From an uncultured Shewanella sp. (GTDB lineage: Bacteria > Pseudomonadota > Gammaproteobacteria > Enterobacterales > Shewanellaceae), in NCBI RefSeq assembly GCF_947501225.1, contig NZ_CANMUW010000023.1:1-60655 (forward strand): a stretch of 60,655 nt of DNA, in the 5' to 3' direction. Under the pieces are notes generated by a model, which had not been told where the DNA came from, did not search any database, and saw nothing but the letters and a program-made list of their open reading frames with translations. Positions 27,330-35,179 of this stretch are shown one piece after another (position 1 is the stretch's first letter; each line of letters opens with the position of its first letter). A program made the translations under genes and the position numbers.

Positions 27330-27359
27330 AAAAAAGAAAGCCTGCTTTAAAGCAGGCTT
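27330..27359 (-). terminator. Intrinsic terminator after frdB
   Basis: On the minus strand AAGCCTGC-TTTAAA-GCAGGCTT (27359-27338) is a perfect palindrome followed by TCTTTTTT. It ends the fumarate reductase operon. Confidence 0.9.
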
Positions 27360-27387
27360 AGAGTAAGGCATTCATATCCGGCTGCGA

Positions 27388-28119
27388 TTAAACCAGTGCA
27401 ACCGCCATCTTACGTCTCAGATATGCAATCTGCTGCATATGGGGCAGATCTTTAGGACAGTTATCCTGACAGCCCAGCAGAGTCATGCAACCAAATACCC
27501 CATCCTGATTACCGATAACATGATAGAAGTCTTCGACGCTGCGCTCATCACGGCTATCGAGTTCGAAACGCGCTATTTTCATCATACCCACCGCACCGAC
27601 GAAGCTATCACGCATCTGCTTGGTAGCACAAGCCGACACACAAACACCGCACTCTACACAGCGCTCCAACTCATAAAGCTTGGCCGCTTCTTCCGGATCC
27701 ATGGGGGCTTCCAGTCTATGTACATCGACATCATCCGCGTCAGGTTGAAGCCAGAGCTTCAGGCGCTCGGCAAGCTCACGCATAAATTTCCCGGTATTGA
27801 CCGACAGATCACCGATTAACTCGAAGCCCGGTAGCGGCATCAGGGTAATCTCACCTTTCGGGTACTTGCTGGTCAGGGTACGGCATGCCAAAGTCGGAAA
27901 ACCATTGATCACCATGGCACAGCTGCCACATATTCCTGCTCGGCAGACAAAATCGAACTGCAGCGAGGTATCCTGATGTTCACGCAACATATTGAGCGCG
28001 ATAAACACTGTCATACCCGGTGTCTCTTCGATCTGATATTTAACCATCTTAGGCTTATCATCAGGCTCTTGAGGATCGTAACGAAAAATATTAAAGGTTA
28101 AGGTACGGCCCTGACTCAT
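27388..28119 (-). CDS. frdB: Fumarate reductase iron-sulfur subunit
   Basis: A 243-residue electron-transfer subunit. It shows the plant-type [2Fe-2S] site CRAGICGSC with a distal Cys in LACRTL, the [4Fe-4S] site CVECGVC and the [3Fe-4S]/[4Fe-4S] site GCQDNCP. It links the quinol-oxidising membrane anchors to FrdA. The start overlaps the frdA stop (ATGA). Gene order, with two cytochrome b genes first, fits a menaquinol:fumarate reductase of the Shewanella/epsilonproteobacterial type rather than the E. coli frdABCD type. Confidence 0.94.
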   Translation of the reverse strand: MSQGRTLTFNIFRYDPQEPDDKPKMVKYQIEETPGMTVFIALNMLREHQDTSLQFDFVCRAGICGSCAMVINGFPTLACRTLTSKYPKGEITLMPLPGFELIGDLSVNTGKFMRELAERLKLWLQPDADDVDVHRLEAPMDPEEAAKLYELERCVECGVCVSACATKQMRDSFVGAVGMMKIARFELDSRDERSVEDFYHVIGNQDGVFGCMTLLGCQDNCPKDLPHMQQIAYLRRKMAVALV

Positions 28120-30140
28120 AATGCTTGCTCTCCTTCTGACACTTCTCCCGGCACGGCAGAGGCAGGTCTGTCTAAGTTGTCACATAAACGTTCATTTCTC
28201 GCCATCAAAGATTCAGGCACTTCAAATGGCATCAAAGCTTGCTGACGCTGATAGCGATCGGCATCATCGCCGAGTTCACTCAGGATCTTAGTGATCTCTT
28301 TTTCGCGCTTCTCGGTATCGGGATGGGCTATCGCATTGTTAATCCCGTAGCCACGATACCCGGGTGGCAGCTCCATCTTCATCACATCCAGATCTTCATA
28401 ACTGAGCTCAGGTGTGAGTGCATTCTCATCGGGCCAGCTGGACAGGGTTCTGTTCAACCAGTCTTTATCGTTACGCTGCGGGAAGTCTTCACGGGCGTGA
28501 GCCCCACGGCTCTCGGTGCGCGCAGCTGCGCCGCAGGCAACAGTCAGCGCGACCTTCAACATACGTTTCACACGCAGCGCCTCAACCAGCTCAGGGTTAG
28601 CATGACGTTTCTTACACTTAAGACCCAGATGTCTGGCCCGCTTCAATAGTGTCTGCAGCTCAGTCACCGCCCTATCCAGCTCGGGACCATTACGGAAGAT
28701 GCCAACATATTCCATCATGATCCGTTCCATCTCTTTTCTCAAAGCAAACGGACTTTCGGTTCCCGGCCCCTCAACGAGTTCATCAATCTCGTTGCGTACC
28801 TTTTCCACGAAAGACTCTGCCAGGCCGGTATTGATCTCTAAGGTATTTTCCTGACAAAAATCTGCAACGTATTTGCCGATGATCATGCCACCAACCACAG
28901 TCTCTGCCAGTGAGTTACCGCCCAGGCGGTTAAAACCATGCATATCCCAGCAGGCGGCCTCTCCCACACTGAATAAGCCTTTCAGCTGAGGGCTCTGCCC
29001 CGTTTTGTCTGTACGGATCCCGCCCATGGAGTAGTGCTGAGTCGGGCGAACCGGGATCCAGTCTTTAGCCGGATCTATGCCTAAGAAGTTCTCACAAATC
29101 TCCTTCACTTCACGCAGGTTAGTCTCTACGTGCTTACGGCCAAGAAGCGTAATATCTAACCACAGATGAGGACCGTAAGGGCTATCCACCCCCTTCCCCT
29201 TGCGCATATGTTCGGTCATGCGGCGTGACACGACATCACGGGAAGCCAGCTCTTTCTTTTCCGGCTCATAGTCCGGCATAAAGCGATGGCCATCTTTATC
29301 TCTGAGCAAGCCTCCGTCACCTCGACAGCCCTCAGTTGTCAAGATCCCCACAGGTACGATGGCCGTTGGATGAAACTGTACCGCTTCCATGTTACCGAGC
29401 TTTGCCACACCGGTTTCAAGGGCCAGAGCCTGCCCAATCCCCTCACAGATGATGGCATTGGTAGACACCTCATAGATGCGGCCATAACCACCGGTAGCAA
29501 TCGTGGTCGACTTGGCGATATAGGCGCGAAGCTCACCGGTTATCATGCAGCGGGCAACGACACCATGACAGCGCTTGCCATCATGAATAAGAGATAGTGC
29601 CTCGACTCTTTCATGAACGGGGATATCGAGAGAGATAGCTTTATTATCGACCGCATAAAGCAGCGAATGCCCCGTACCATCTGCGGTATAACAGGTTCGC
29701 CATTTCTTGGTACCACCGAAGTCACGGGCGTTGATTAAGCCGTGCGCCTCTTCCGCCTCTTCGATAGTCACCTTCTCGGCATTAACGACAACCTGACGAG
29801 GCCCCTTGGTTACACGCGTCCACGGCACCCCCCAATTAGTCAACTCACGCACTGCCTTGGGAGCGCAATGGGCAAACATTCTCGCCACATCCTGATCGCA
29901 TCCCCAATCTGAGCCTTTGACCGTATCCTGAAAATGGATATCTTCATCATCACCCATACCCTTAACGGTATTGCCGAGACTCGCCTGCATTCCACCCTGT
30001 GCAGCTGCGGAGTGAGACCGCTTTGCAGGGATAAGAGATAACACAACGGTATCGAGGCCACGCTCTTTAGAAGCGATAGCCACTCTGAGTCCGGCCAGTC
30101 CAGCTCCGACCACTAAAGAATCGGTATATATCAGTTTCAC
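28116..30140 (-). CDS. frdA: Fumarate reductase flavoprotein subunit
   Basis: A 674-residue catalytic subunit with covalently bound FAD. The N-terminal dinucleotide motif is VVGAGLAGLRVAIA, the FAD-linking His is in RSHSAAAQGG, and the catalytic region includes QFHPTAIVP and WLDITLLG. HGFNRLGGNSLAE and the C-terminal ARTESRGAHAREDFP are SdhA/FrdA signatures. It reduces fumarate to succinate on the cytoplasmic face during anaerobic growth and could run in reverse. It is longer than E. coli FrdA (602 aa) and near the Wolinella type (656 aa). It sits between the second anchor gene and frdB. Confidence 0.94.
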   Translation of the reverse strand: MKLIYTDSLVVGAGLAGLRVAIASKERGLDTVVLSLIPAKRSHSAAAQGGMQASLGNTVKGMGDDEDIHFQDTVKGSDWGCDQDVARMFAHCAPKAVRELTNWGVPWTRVTKGPRQVVVNAEKVTIEEAEEAHGLINARDFGGTKKWRTCYTADGTGHSLLYAVDNKAISLDIPVHERVEALSLIHDGKRCHGVVARCMITGELRAYIAKSTTIATGGYGRIYEVSTNAIICEGIGQALALETGVAKLGNMEAVQFHPTAIVPVGILTTEGCRGDGGLLRDKDGHRFMPDYEPEKKELASRDVVSRRMTEHMRKGKGVDSPYGPHLWLDITLLGRKHVETNLREVKEICENFLGIDPAKDWIPVRPTQHYSMGGIRTDKTGQSPQLKGLFSVGEAACWDMHGFNRLGGNSLAETVVGGMIIGKYVADFCQENTLEINTGLAESFVEKVRNEIDELVEGPGTESPFALRKEMERIMMEYVGIFRNGPELDRAVTELQTLLKRARHLGLKCKKRHANPELVEALRVKRMLKVALTVACGAAARTESRGAHAREDFPQRNDKDWLNRTLSSWPDENALTPELSYEDLDVMKMELPPGYRGYGINNAIAHPDTEKREKEITKILSELGDDADRYQRQQALMPFEVPESLMARNERLCDNLDRPASAVPGEVSEGEQAL

Positions 30141-30241
30141 ACTTGCTCCTTACATAGGGCCTGAGGGCTCATTATTTTTATCATTTCAAACTATTATTTA
30201 AATTTGTGTACCAGCAGGTTTCTGATTTACACAACTTCCGG

Positions 30242-30910
30242 CTACGCGTAGGGAATAAATGCCAGCAGCGATGCCATACCGATAACCACAAATACCACAC
30301 TCACTATGGTTTTAATCTTCTTCATTCGTGAACGGGTATTGAGATCTCGGGCGGCACCCCATTTCATTGCGACGCGATATACACCAATGGCGGCATGTAA
30401 CTCTACGCAGAGCAGAAGCGGCATATATAGCATCCATACCCCTTCATTCCAGATTCGATCGGCCGATCCTGCAGGACCGATCGTTTCAGGAGCCGAGCCG
30501 ATAAGCCACAGGTGTACGGGCAACATCAATAAGATACCTACCCCGGTAATGGCCTGCCAGAGCCAAAGCTTAGTATCGCCATGACTGATAGCAGTCATCT
30601 GCTTTCTCAGTGCTATCTGCTGCCTCAAGCTCAGAGGTAATTTCTGCACCGCAATCAACACATGCACCAGCACTAAGGTTGCGATGGCGATGGCAATCAG
30701 TGACACCACCCAAGGGTAGCCATGGCCATCGGCACTCAAAAAGTTCAGCTCCATCATGCCGGCAACCCAGGTCATCGCATCGCCGCCGAGCAGTATTGAT
30801 GACACCAGTATCAGGTGTGTCCACAAGAACACGGCCAAAATAATGCCTGAAACACTCTGGCTCATATCGAGCCAGCCACTGCAGTTTTTAATTGTTTTTG
30901 TTATCGCCAT
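30242..30910 (-). CDS. Fumarate reductase cytochrome b-type anchor, second copy
   Basis: A 222-residue membrane protein with five TM helices and histidines suited to di-haem b binding (TH in FLWTHLILVSSILL, GHGYP, VHVLIAV, LPVHLWLIG, ELHAAIGVYRVAMKWG). It is clearly related to the anchor encoded just upstream at 31069-31794: both have SSILLG, GHG(Y/F)P, PVH and HA-IG-YRVA-KWG in the same order. Each alone resembles FrdC of Wolinella. Lying 100 bp before frdA, it should be part of the enzyme, perhaps as an alternative or partner anchor. Confidence 0.88.
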   Translation of the reverse strand: MAITKTIKNCSGWLDMSQSVSGIILAVFLWTHLILVSSILLGGDAMTWVAGMMELNFLSADGHGYPWVVSLIAIAIATLVLVHVLIAVQKLPLSLRQQIALRKQMTAISHGDTKLWLWQAITGVGILLMLPVHLWLIGSAPETIGPAGSADRIWNEGVWMLYMPLLLCVELHAAIGVYRVAMKWGAARDLNTRSRMKKIKTIVSVVFVVIGMASLLAFIPYA

Positions 30911-30995
30911 ATTTCCTCACCGAATTAATGTTGCAACATTAAAAAAAGTCATAGAACAGACTATTGATAATGTCGCTCACATATCACCTAAAAAC

Positions 30996-31011
30996 TGTGA
31001 GGCAGATCAAA
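30996..31011 (-). promoter_or_regulatory. Candidate CRP site between the two anchor genes
   Basis: TGTGAGGCAGATCAAA fits TGTGA-N6-TCACA with two mismatches in the right half. It is about 85 bp before the start of the second anchor gene. CRP is known to govern anaerobic respiration in Shewanella. Single site, by eye. Confidence 0.35.
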
Positions 31012-31068
31012 ACAGGATCAAATAATCAATCAAGTTCTAAAATACTCATCTTTATGAGATTTTACTGA

Positions 31069-31794
31069 CTATTCTGGCACAAAAGGCTGGATAGGGAGCG
31101 TAAGATCACTACCGATAATCAGGTAAGAGATCAGGCTCAGCGAACCTATGGCAATAAGATATATGATCAACACCTTGATGACTTTTCTCAATCCACTTCT
31201 GTTTGCCGTAAGGCCCCATTTAACCGCGACTCGATATAGCCCAATCATGGCATGAATAACCACGGCTGGTAGCAGCAATGCATAAAGTAACCAGGCGTTG
31301 GCATGGTAAACACGCTCGGCAGAGAGGTGAGGCCCGATCTCAGGGTTAGTGATCATGGTAAAAATATGCACAGGCGCCAGGAAGAACAGAATAAAACCGG
31401 TAACCAGCTGCCAAAACCAGGCGTGACTATCTTTATGGTTAATGCCGTTCATATGGCGGCGTAGTGCTCGCCACTGCCCCAGCTGAGCCGGAAAACGTCT
31501 CAGGGCTACGGCAGCATGTAGCATGACGACAATGAGAATAAATACAGAAAAGACTTTGGTGACCAGAGGAAAGCCATGCCCCGTTTCACTGAACATTCCA
31601 CCTTCGAGGATCTGAACGACCTGATAGAAGGCCTCCTTTCCCAGCAGGATACTGGACTCAAAGTGCAGATGAGCCAACAGAAAGCAGCCGAGCATTATGC
31701 CGGTGACACTTTGAATTTTATCTGCCTTTGCAGACCAGGGGTGTCCTACGATGCCAGGGATGCTTGTTTCAGGAAGTAAGGTTCTCACAGTCAT
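31069..31794 (-). CDS. Fumarate reductase cytochrome b-type anchor, first copy
   Basis: A 241-residue di-haem cytochrome b anchor with five TM helices. Histidines fall in HLHFESSILLG, GHGFP, VVMLHAAVAL, LAPVHIFTM and VVIHAMIGLYRVAVKWG, matching the FrdC/SdhC type B family. It is the first gene of the operon and paralogous to the next. The short cytoplasmic N-terminus carries GHPWSAKADKIQSVTG. It should oxidise menaquinol and pass electrons to FrdB. The stretch upstream has CRP- and FNR-like boxes. Confidence 0.88.
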   Translation of the reverse strand: MTVRTLLPETSIPGIVGHPWSAKADKIQSVTGIMLGCFLLAHLHFESSILLGKEAFYQVVQILEGGMFSETGHGFPLVTKVFSVFILIVVMLHAAVALRRFPAQLGQWRALRRHMNGINHKDSHAWFWQLVTGFILFFLAPVHIFTMITNPEIGPHLSAERVYHANAWLLYALLLPAVVIHAMIGLYRVAVKWGLTANRSGLRKVIKVLIIYLIAIGSLSLISYLIIGSDLTLPIQPFVPE

Positions 31795-31869
31795 TTTCTT
31801 ATAGTGCCTATTGTCGGGATTTACACCTTATCAAGAAGAATTGAGCTGAGAGTAATCGTCTGGCCAAAG

Positions 31870-31885
31870 CGTGACCAAGCTCACT
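31870..31885 (-). promoter_or_regulatory. Candidate CRP box upstream of the frd operon
   Basis: CGTGACCAAGCTCACT keeps GTGA-N6-TCAC, the conserved core of the CRP site, and is self-complementary at those bases. It is about 76 bp before the first anchor gene. Confidence 0.5.
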
Positions 31886-31902
31886 AGTTTAGCCCCGGCT
31901 AT

Positions 31903-31916
31903 TTGAAGCAGATCAC
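31903..31916 (-). promoter_or_regulatory. Candidate FNR/EtrA-like box upstream of the frd operon
   Basis: TTGAAGCAGATCAC matches TTGAT-N4-ATCAA at eight of ten positions and lies 18 bp beyond the CRP-like box. Weak alone; stronger beside an anaerobic operon. Confidence 0.35.
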
Positions 31917-32332
31917 AAACAAAAGGGGCACCACAAAACAAAGGTCATACCATTTAACCAACTTAATTCAATAGGTTACAAGCACCTTTCAAACAAAACA
32001 ATCGAGCACACCTGGTAAGGAAGTGCCTCATACCCGGCGTTGAAAAAGTGTAAGTCATCTAATCCTAACTACCGAATTTCAGAGCATACTTAAATCTGCT
32101 ATATGAATGTTATCTATAGATTTTTTGAGGGACACCATGGTTTTATCATCATGATTAGCTGTCAATGGAGGGCTCACAGGGCAGCCACCAGCTTCCCCCT
32201 ATGTCGCACTGTAAAAGCTGCTCAATGCATGTAACCCATAAATTGAAACTAGTGTGCGACTCTGAATTGATTACATATTTAAGGTGATTGGTATTACAAT
32301 GGTTCAATTGCAAAACTTTAAGAGACGATCCC

Positions 32333-33214
32333 ATGCCTTGGATCCAGTTAAAAATTGATACCGATAACCAACATGCAGATGCTTTAAGCGATCTGCTTAT
32401 GGAGGAGGGTTCTCTGTCTATTACCCTGGAAGACGGTAAAGACACACCCATCTACGAGCCCACTTTAGGTGAAACACCACTGTGGAACCACACCGTTCTT
32501 ACCGCCCTGTTTGAAGCCGATAGAGATCTTGCCTTGGTTGTGGAACAACTAAAGCTACAACCTTATCTGAGTAAAGATTTCTCCTACAAGATAGAGCAGG
32601 TGGAAGATAAAGACTGGGAGCGTGAGTGGATGGATAATTTCCATCCGATTAAGTTCGGCGAACGCCTGTGGATCTGCCCCAGTTGGCGCGAAATCCCCGA
32701 TCCCGAAGCCGTCAACATCATATTAGATCCGGGCTTAGCATTCGGTACCGGAACGCATCCAACGACAGCTCTCTGTCTGGAGTGGCTGGATGGCTTAGAC
32801 TTCACCGATAAAGAGGTGATCGATTTTGGTTGTGGCTCTGGTATTTTAGCCGTCGCCGCACTGAAACTCGGTGCAACTAAGGTCACAGGTATCGACATCG
32901 ATTATCAGGCCATAGAGGCATCGAAAGCCAATGCTGAACGTAATGGCGTAGAAGATCAATTAGCCCTCTTCCTGCCGGAAGATCAACCGGCAGATCTGCA
33001 GGCCGATATCTTAGTGGCTAATATCCTTGCCGGACCGTTGAGAGAACTTGCCCCTCTCATCGCCGAAAAAGTCAAGCCCGGTGGTCTATTGGCACTGTCA
33101 GGCCTGCTTAAAGAACAAGCCGAAGAGGTCGCTGAGTATTACACCCAGTGGTTTGATATGGATGAGCCTGCTCACAAAGAGGATTGGAGCCGCTTGACAG
33201 GGGTACGTAAATAG
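32333..33214 (+). CDS. prmA: Ribosomal protein L11 methyltransferase
   Basis: The 293-residue product trimethylates L11. The N-terminal L11-binding domain (MPWIQLKIDTDNQHADALSD) is followed by a Rossmann SAM domain with LDPGLAFGTGTHPTT, VIDFGCGSGILAVAALKLGA and the NIL-type catalytic loop VANILAGPL. Length equals E. coli PrmA (293). The ATG at 32333 fits the family start; an upstream in-frame start at 32288 is not needed. It begins the prmA-dusB-fis segment, although a separate promoter precedes dusB. Confidence 0.96.
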   Translation: MPWIQLKIDTDNQHADALSDLLMEEGSLSITLEDGKDTPIYEPTLGETPLWNHTVLTALFEADRDLALVVEQLKLQPYLSKDFSYKIEQVEDKDWEREWMDNFHPIKFGERLWICPSWREIPDPEAVNIILDPGLAFGTGTHPTTALCLEWLDGLDFTDKEVIDFGCGSGILAVAALKLGATKVTGIDIDYQAIEASKANAERNGVEDQLALFLPEDQPADLQADILVANILAGPLRELAPLIAEKVKPGGLLALSGLLKEQAEEVAEYYTQWFDMDEPAHKEDWSRLTGVRK

Positions 33215-33326
33215 CGGTATTGGGCGGCACGCCTTGTGCCGCCTGAGAATTCTCACCTTTCAAAAGTCAAGAAAAAAAGTTTCTCTCAGGTCATTTATTG
33301 ACCTTTTCACCGGCTCAAAAAAGGCG

Positions 33327-33340
33327 TACTATAGCGCCCC
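33327..33340 (+). promoter_or_regulatory. Candidate stringent promoter of dusB-fis
   Basis: TACTAT (33327-33332) is followed by the GC-rich discriminator AGCGCCCC. This resembles the well-studied E. coli dusB-fis promoter, whose GCGCC discriminator makes it sensitive to ppGpp. No good -35 is visible at the right spacing; TTGACC at 33298 is 23 bp away. Confidence 0.45.
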
Positions 33341-33364
33341 TTTGTAACGCAAGGTATGTTGAAA

Positions 33365-34333
33365 ATGCAGATTGGACCCTATCAACTGAAAAACCGGTTG
33401 ATCGTGGCACCAATGGCAGGTGTCACAGACCAACCCTTTAGAAATCTATGTCTTCGTTATGGTGCTGCCATGGCGGTGTCGGAGATGCTTTCGTCGAATC
33501 CTGAGGTTTGGGATACCGATAAGAGTCGCCAGCGCATGAGTCATGCTGGTGAAGATGGGATACGCTCAGTACAAATAGCAGGTGCCGATCCTGAATTGAT
33601 GGCCAATGCCGCCGTTGTCAACGTACAACAGGGGGCGCAGATCATCGATATCAATATGGGCTGTCCTGCGAAGAAGGTGAATAGAAAGCTAGCTGGTTCA
33701 GCACTGTTACAAGACCCTGAGCAGGTAAAAGCGATTTTACAAGCCGTGGTTGGGGCAGTGGATGTACCGGTAACACTGAAAATTCGCACTGGATGGGCTC
33801 CTGAGCACAGGAATGGTGTTCAAATCGCCCGGATAGCCGAAGATTGTGGCATTGCCTCATTAGCCGTTCACGGCAGAACCAGGCAGTGCATGTACAAGGG
33901 AGAAGCCGAGTACGACACAATTAAAACTATTAAAAAGAATGTCTCGATTCCTGTTGTTGCTAACGGAGATATCGTTACCCCTGAGAAAGCTCGTTTTGTG
34001 CTGGATCAGACCGGTGCCGATGCTCTCATGATAGGTCGGGGTGCCCAGGGAAGGCCTTGGATTTTCCGAGAAATTCAACATTACCTGGAAACGGGTAAGA
34101 AGCTAGCGCCTGTTGAGATGGATGAAAAGCGTCTTGTGATGCTGGAACATCTTAAAAACTTATATGCTCTGTATGGTGAATATAAGGGTATCCGTTTCGC
34201 TAGAAAACATGTTGGATGGTATTTGGACCAGGATGAACAGCGTCCATTCCGGGCCGAATTTAATCGGCTGGAAACTGTTGAAGAACAATGTTCCATGGTG
34301 GAACGCTATTTTGATGAAATTGCACAGAATTAA
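33365..34333 (+). CDS. dusB: tRNA-dihydrouridine synthase B
   Basis: A 322-residue FMN TIM-barrel enzyme that reduces uridine to dihydrouridine in tRNA. Visible are the N-terminal LIVAPMAGVTDQPFRNL, the catalytic Cys in NMGCPAKKVNRKLAGSALL, LAVHGRTRQCMY and ADALMIGRGAQGRPWIF. The start at 33365 is chosen over 33356 because AAGG (33351-33354) is then about ten bases upstream, and MQIGPYQLKNRL fits the family start. It is 18 bp before fis, the conserved dusB-fis operon. Confidence 0.95.
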   Translation: MQIGPYQLKNRLIVAPMAGVTDQPFRNLCLRYGAAMAVSEMLSSNPEVWDTDKSRQRMSHAGEDGIRSVQIAGADPELMANAAVVNVQQGAQIIDINMGCPAKKVNRKLAGSALLQDPEQVKAILQAVVGAVDVPVTLKIRTGWAPEHRNGVQIARIAEDCGIASLAVHGRTRQCMYKGEAEYDTIKTIKKNVSIPVVANGDIVTPEKARFVLDQTGADALMIGRGAQGRPWIFREIQHYLETGKKLAPVEMDEKRLVMLEHLKNLYALYGEYKGIRFARKHVGWYLDQDEQRPFRAEFNRLETVEEQCSMVERYFDEIAQN

Positions 34334-34351
34334 TTAAAGAGCAGAATACGA

Positions 34352-34657
34352 ATGTTTGATCAGACAACTAACACAGAAACTCATCAGCTTACAGTTGGCA
34401 AAATTGAAACAGCTAACGGTACTATCAAGCCTCAGTTATTACGTGACGCTGTAAAGCGTGCAGTAACAAACTTTTTCGCTCAGATGGACGGACAGGAAGC
34501 TGAAGAAGTATATGAAATGGTGTTAAGCGAAGTTGAAGCGCCTCTGCTGGATATCATCATGCAGCATACCCGCGGCAACCAGACTCGTGCGGCGAACATG
34601 CTAGGTATCAACCGTGGTACTCTGCGTAAGAAATTGAAAAAGTATGGCATGAACTAA
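34352..34657 (+). CDS. fis: DNA-binding protein Fis
   Basis: A 101-residue nucleoid protein, close to E. coli Fis (98 aa). The N-terminal flexible arm is followed by a helical dimer core and the C-terminal helix-turn-helix GNQTRAANMLGINRGTLRKKLKKYGMN, which is nearly invariant in the family. Fis shapes DNA and activates rRNA promoters in fast growth. It is the last gene of the dusB-fis operon; an intrinsic terminator follows. Confidence 0.97.
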   Translation: MFDQTTNTETHQLTVGKIETANGTIKPQLLRDAVKRAVTNFFAQMDGQEAEEVYEMVLSEVEAPLLDIIMQHTRGNQTRAANMLGINRGTLRKKLKKYGMN

Positions 34658-34684
34658 ATTGTTCATCTCCTGCTTTAAATAAAG

Positions 34685-34709
34685 AAACCAGCCCCAGGCT
34701 GGTTTTTTT
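34685..34709 (+). terminator. Intrinsic terminator after fis
   Basis: AAACCAGCC pairs perfectly with GGCTGGTTT over a three-base loop, then a run of T to 34709. Confidence 0.93.
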
Positions 34710-34840
34710 ATGTCTGCTGTTTATGAAGCAGAGCCGGGCTTGGCACACATAGCGAGAAAAACTTTCGCAGCCAGGAACACAGAGCAAGCAGCTGGAAGGT
34801 GTCTTTGATGATTAATGCCAGTCGGTATAAGGCAGGAGTT

Positions 34841-34860
34841 TTGCCCCTGAATAGGGGCAA
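34841..34860. other. Hairpin downstream of the rdh operon
   Basis: TTGCCCCT (34841-34848) and AGGGGCAA (34853-34860) form a perfect 8-bp stem with a four-base loop, 16 bp beyond the rdhB stop on the minus strand. No long T-run follows. It is the likely 3' boundary of the operon. Confidence 0.55.
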
Positions 34861-34876
34861 TATGATGAGAAAATAA

Positions 34877-35164
34877 CTATTGGGCTGGCTTAAAACCCGG
34901 TGCCACCAGATGACGCCAGGTAACTATCACCAATAGCAGGCCTGAGCCACCAAATACAGATAAGCCCAGCGCGCCGGATTGCGCATAACCTTCGATAAAC
35001 GAAGAACCACACCAGGCGATACCAAACAGGATATCCAGAATGCCGACCAACAGCAGAGGTATCGCGTACCATTTAAGCTTGACCACCATATGGGCATACA
35101 CCATGGCATTAATCGTCAACATGCTGATAATGCCCAGACAGAACCATTGCAAAGCTTCCATCAC
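34877..35164 (-). CDS. RdhB-like small membrane anchor
   Basis: A 95-residue hydrophobic protein with three predicted TM helices: MEALQWFCLGIISMLTINAMVYA, YAIPLLLVGILDILFGIAW and ALGLSVFGGSGLLLVIVTW. It begins 15 bp after the rdhA stop. Small two- or three-helix proteins directly beside rdhA (RdhB/PceB) are thought to dock the dehalogenase on the periplasmic face of the inner membrane. Sequence match to characterised RdhB proteins is not obvious, so the role rests mainly on position and shape. It could also be a quinol-linked electron carrier. Confidence 0.7.
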   Translation of the reverse strand: MMEALQWFCLGIISMLTINAMVYAHMVVKLKWYAIPLLLVGILDILFGIAWCGSSFIEGYAQSGALGLSVFGGSGLLLVIVTWRHLVAPGFKPAQ

Positions 35165-35179
35165 TCTTTCTCCTGTATG

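Larger units (their letters stand above)
31795..32332. other. Divergent regulatory region between frd operon and prmA
   Basis: About 540 bp between two divergent transcripts. The left part has a CRP-like box and an FNR-like box (listed separately). The right part, nearer prmA, shows no clear promoter pair, no gene and no repeat. No conserved RNA structure was recognised. Confidence 0.5.

Noticed and set aside
32155..32451. 98-codon minus-strand frame across the prmA start
   Set aside because: It overlaps the N-terminus of prmA and shows no recognisable domain or ribosome site.
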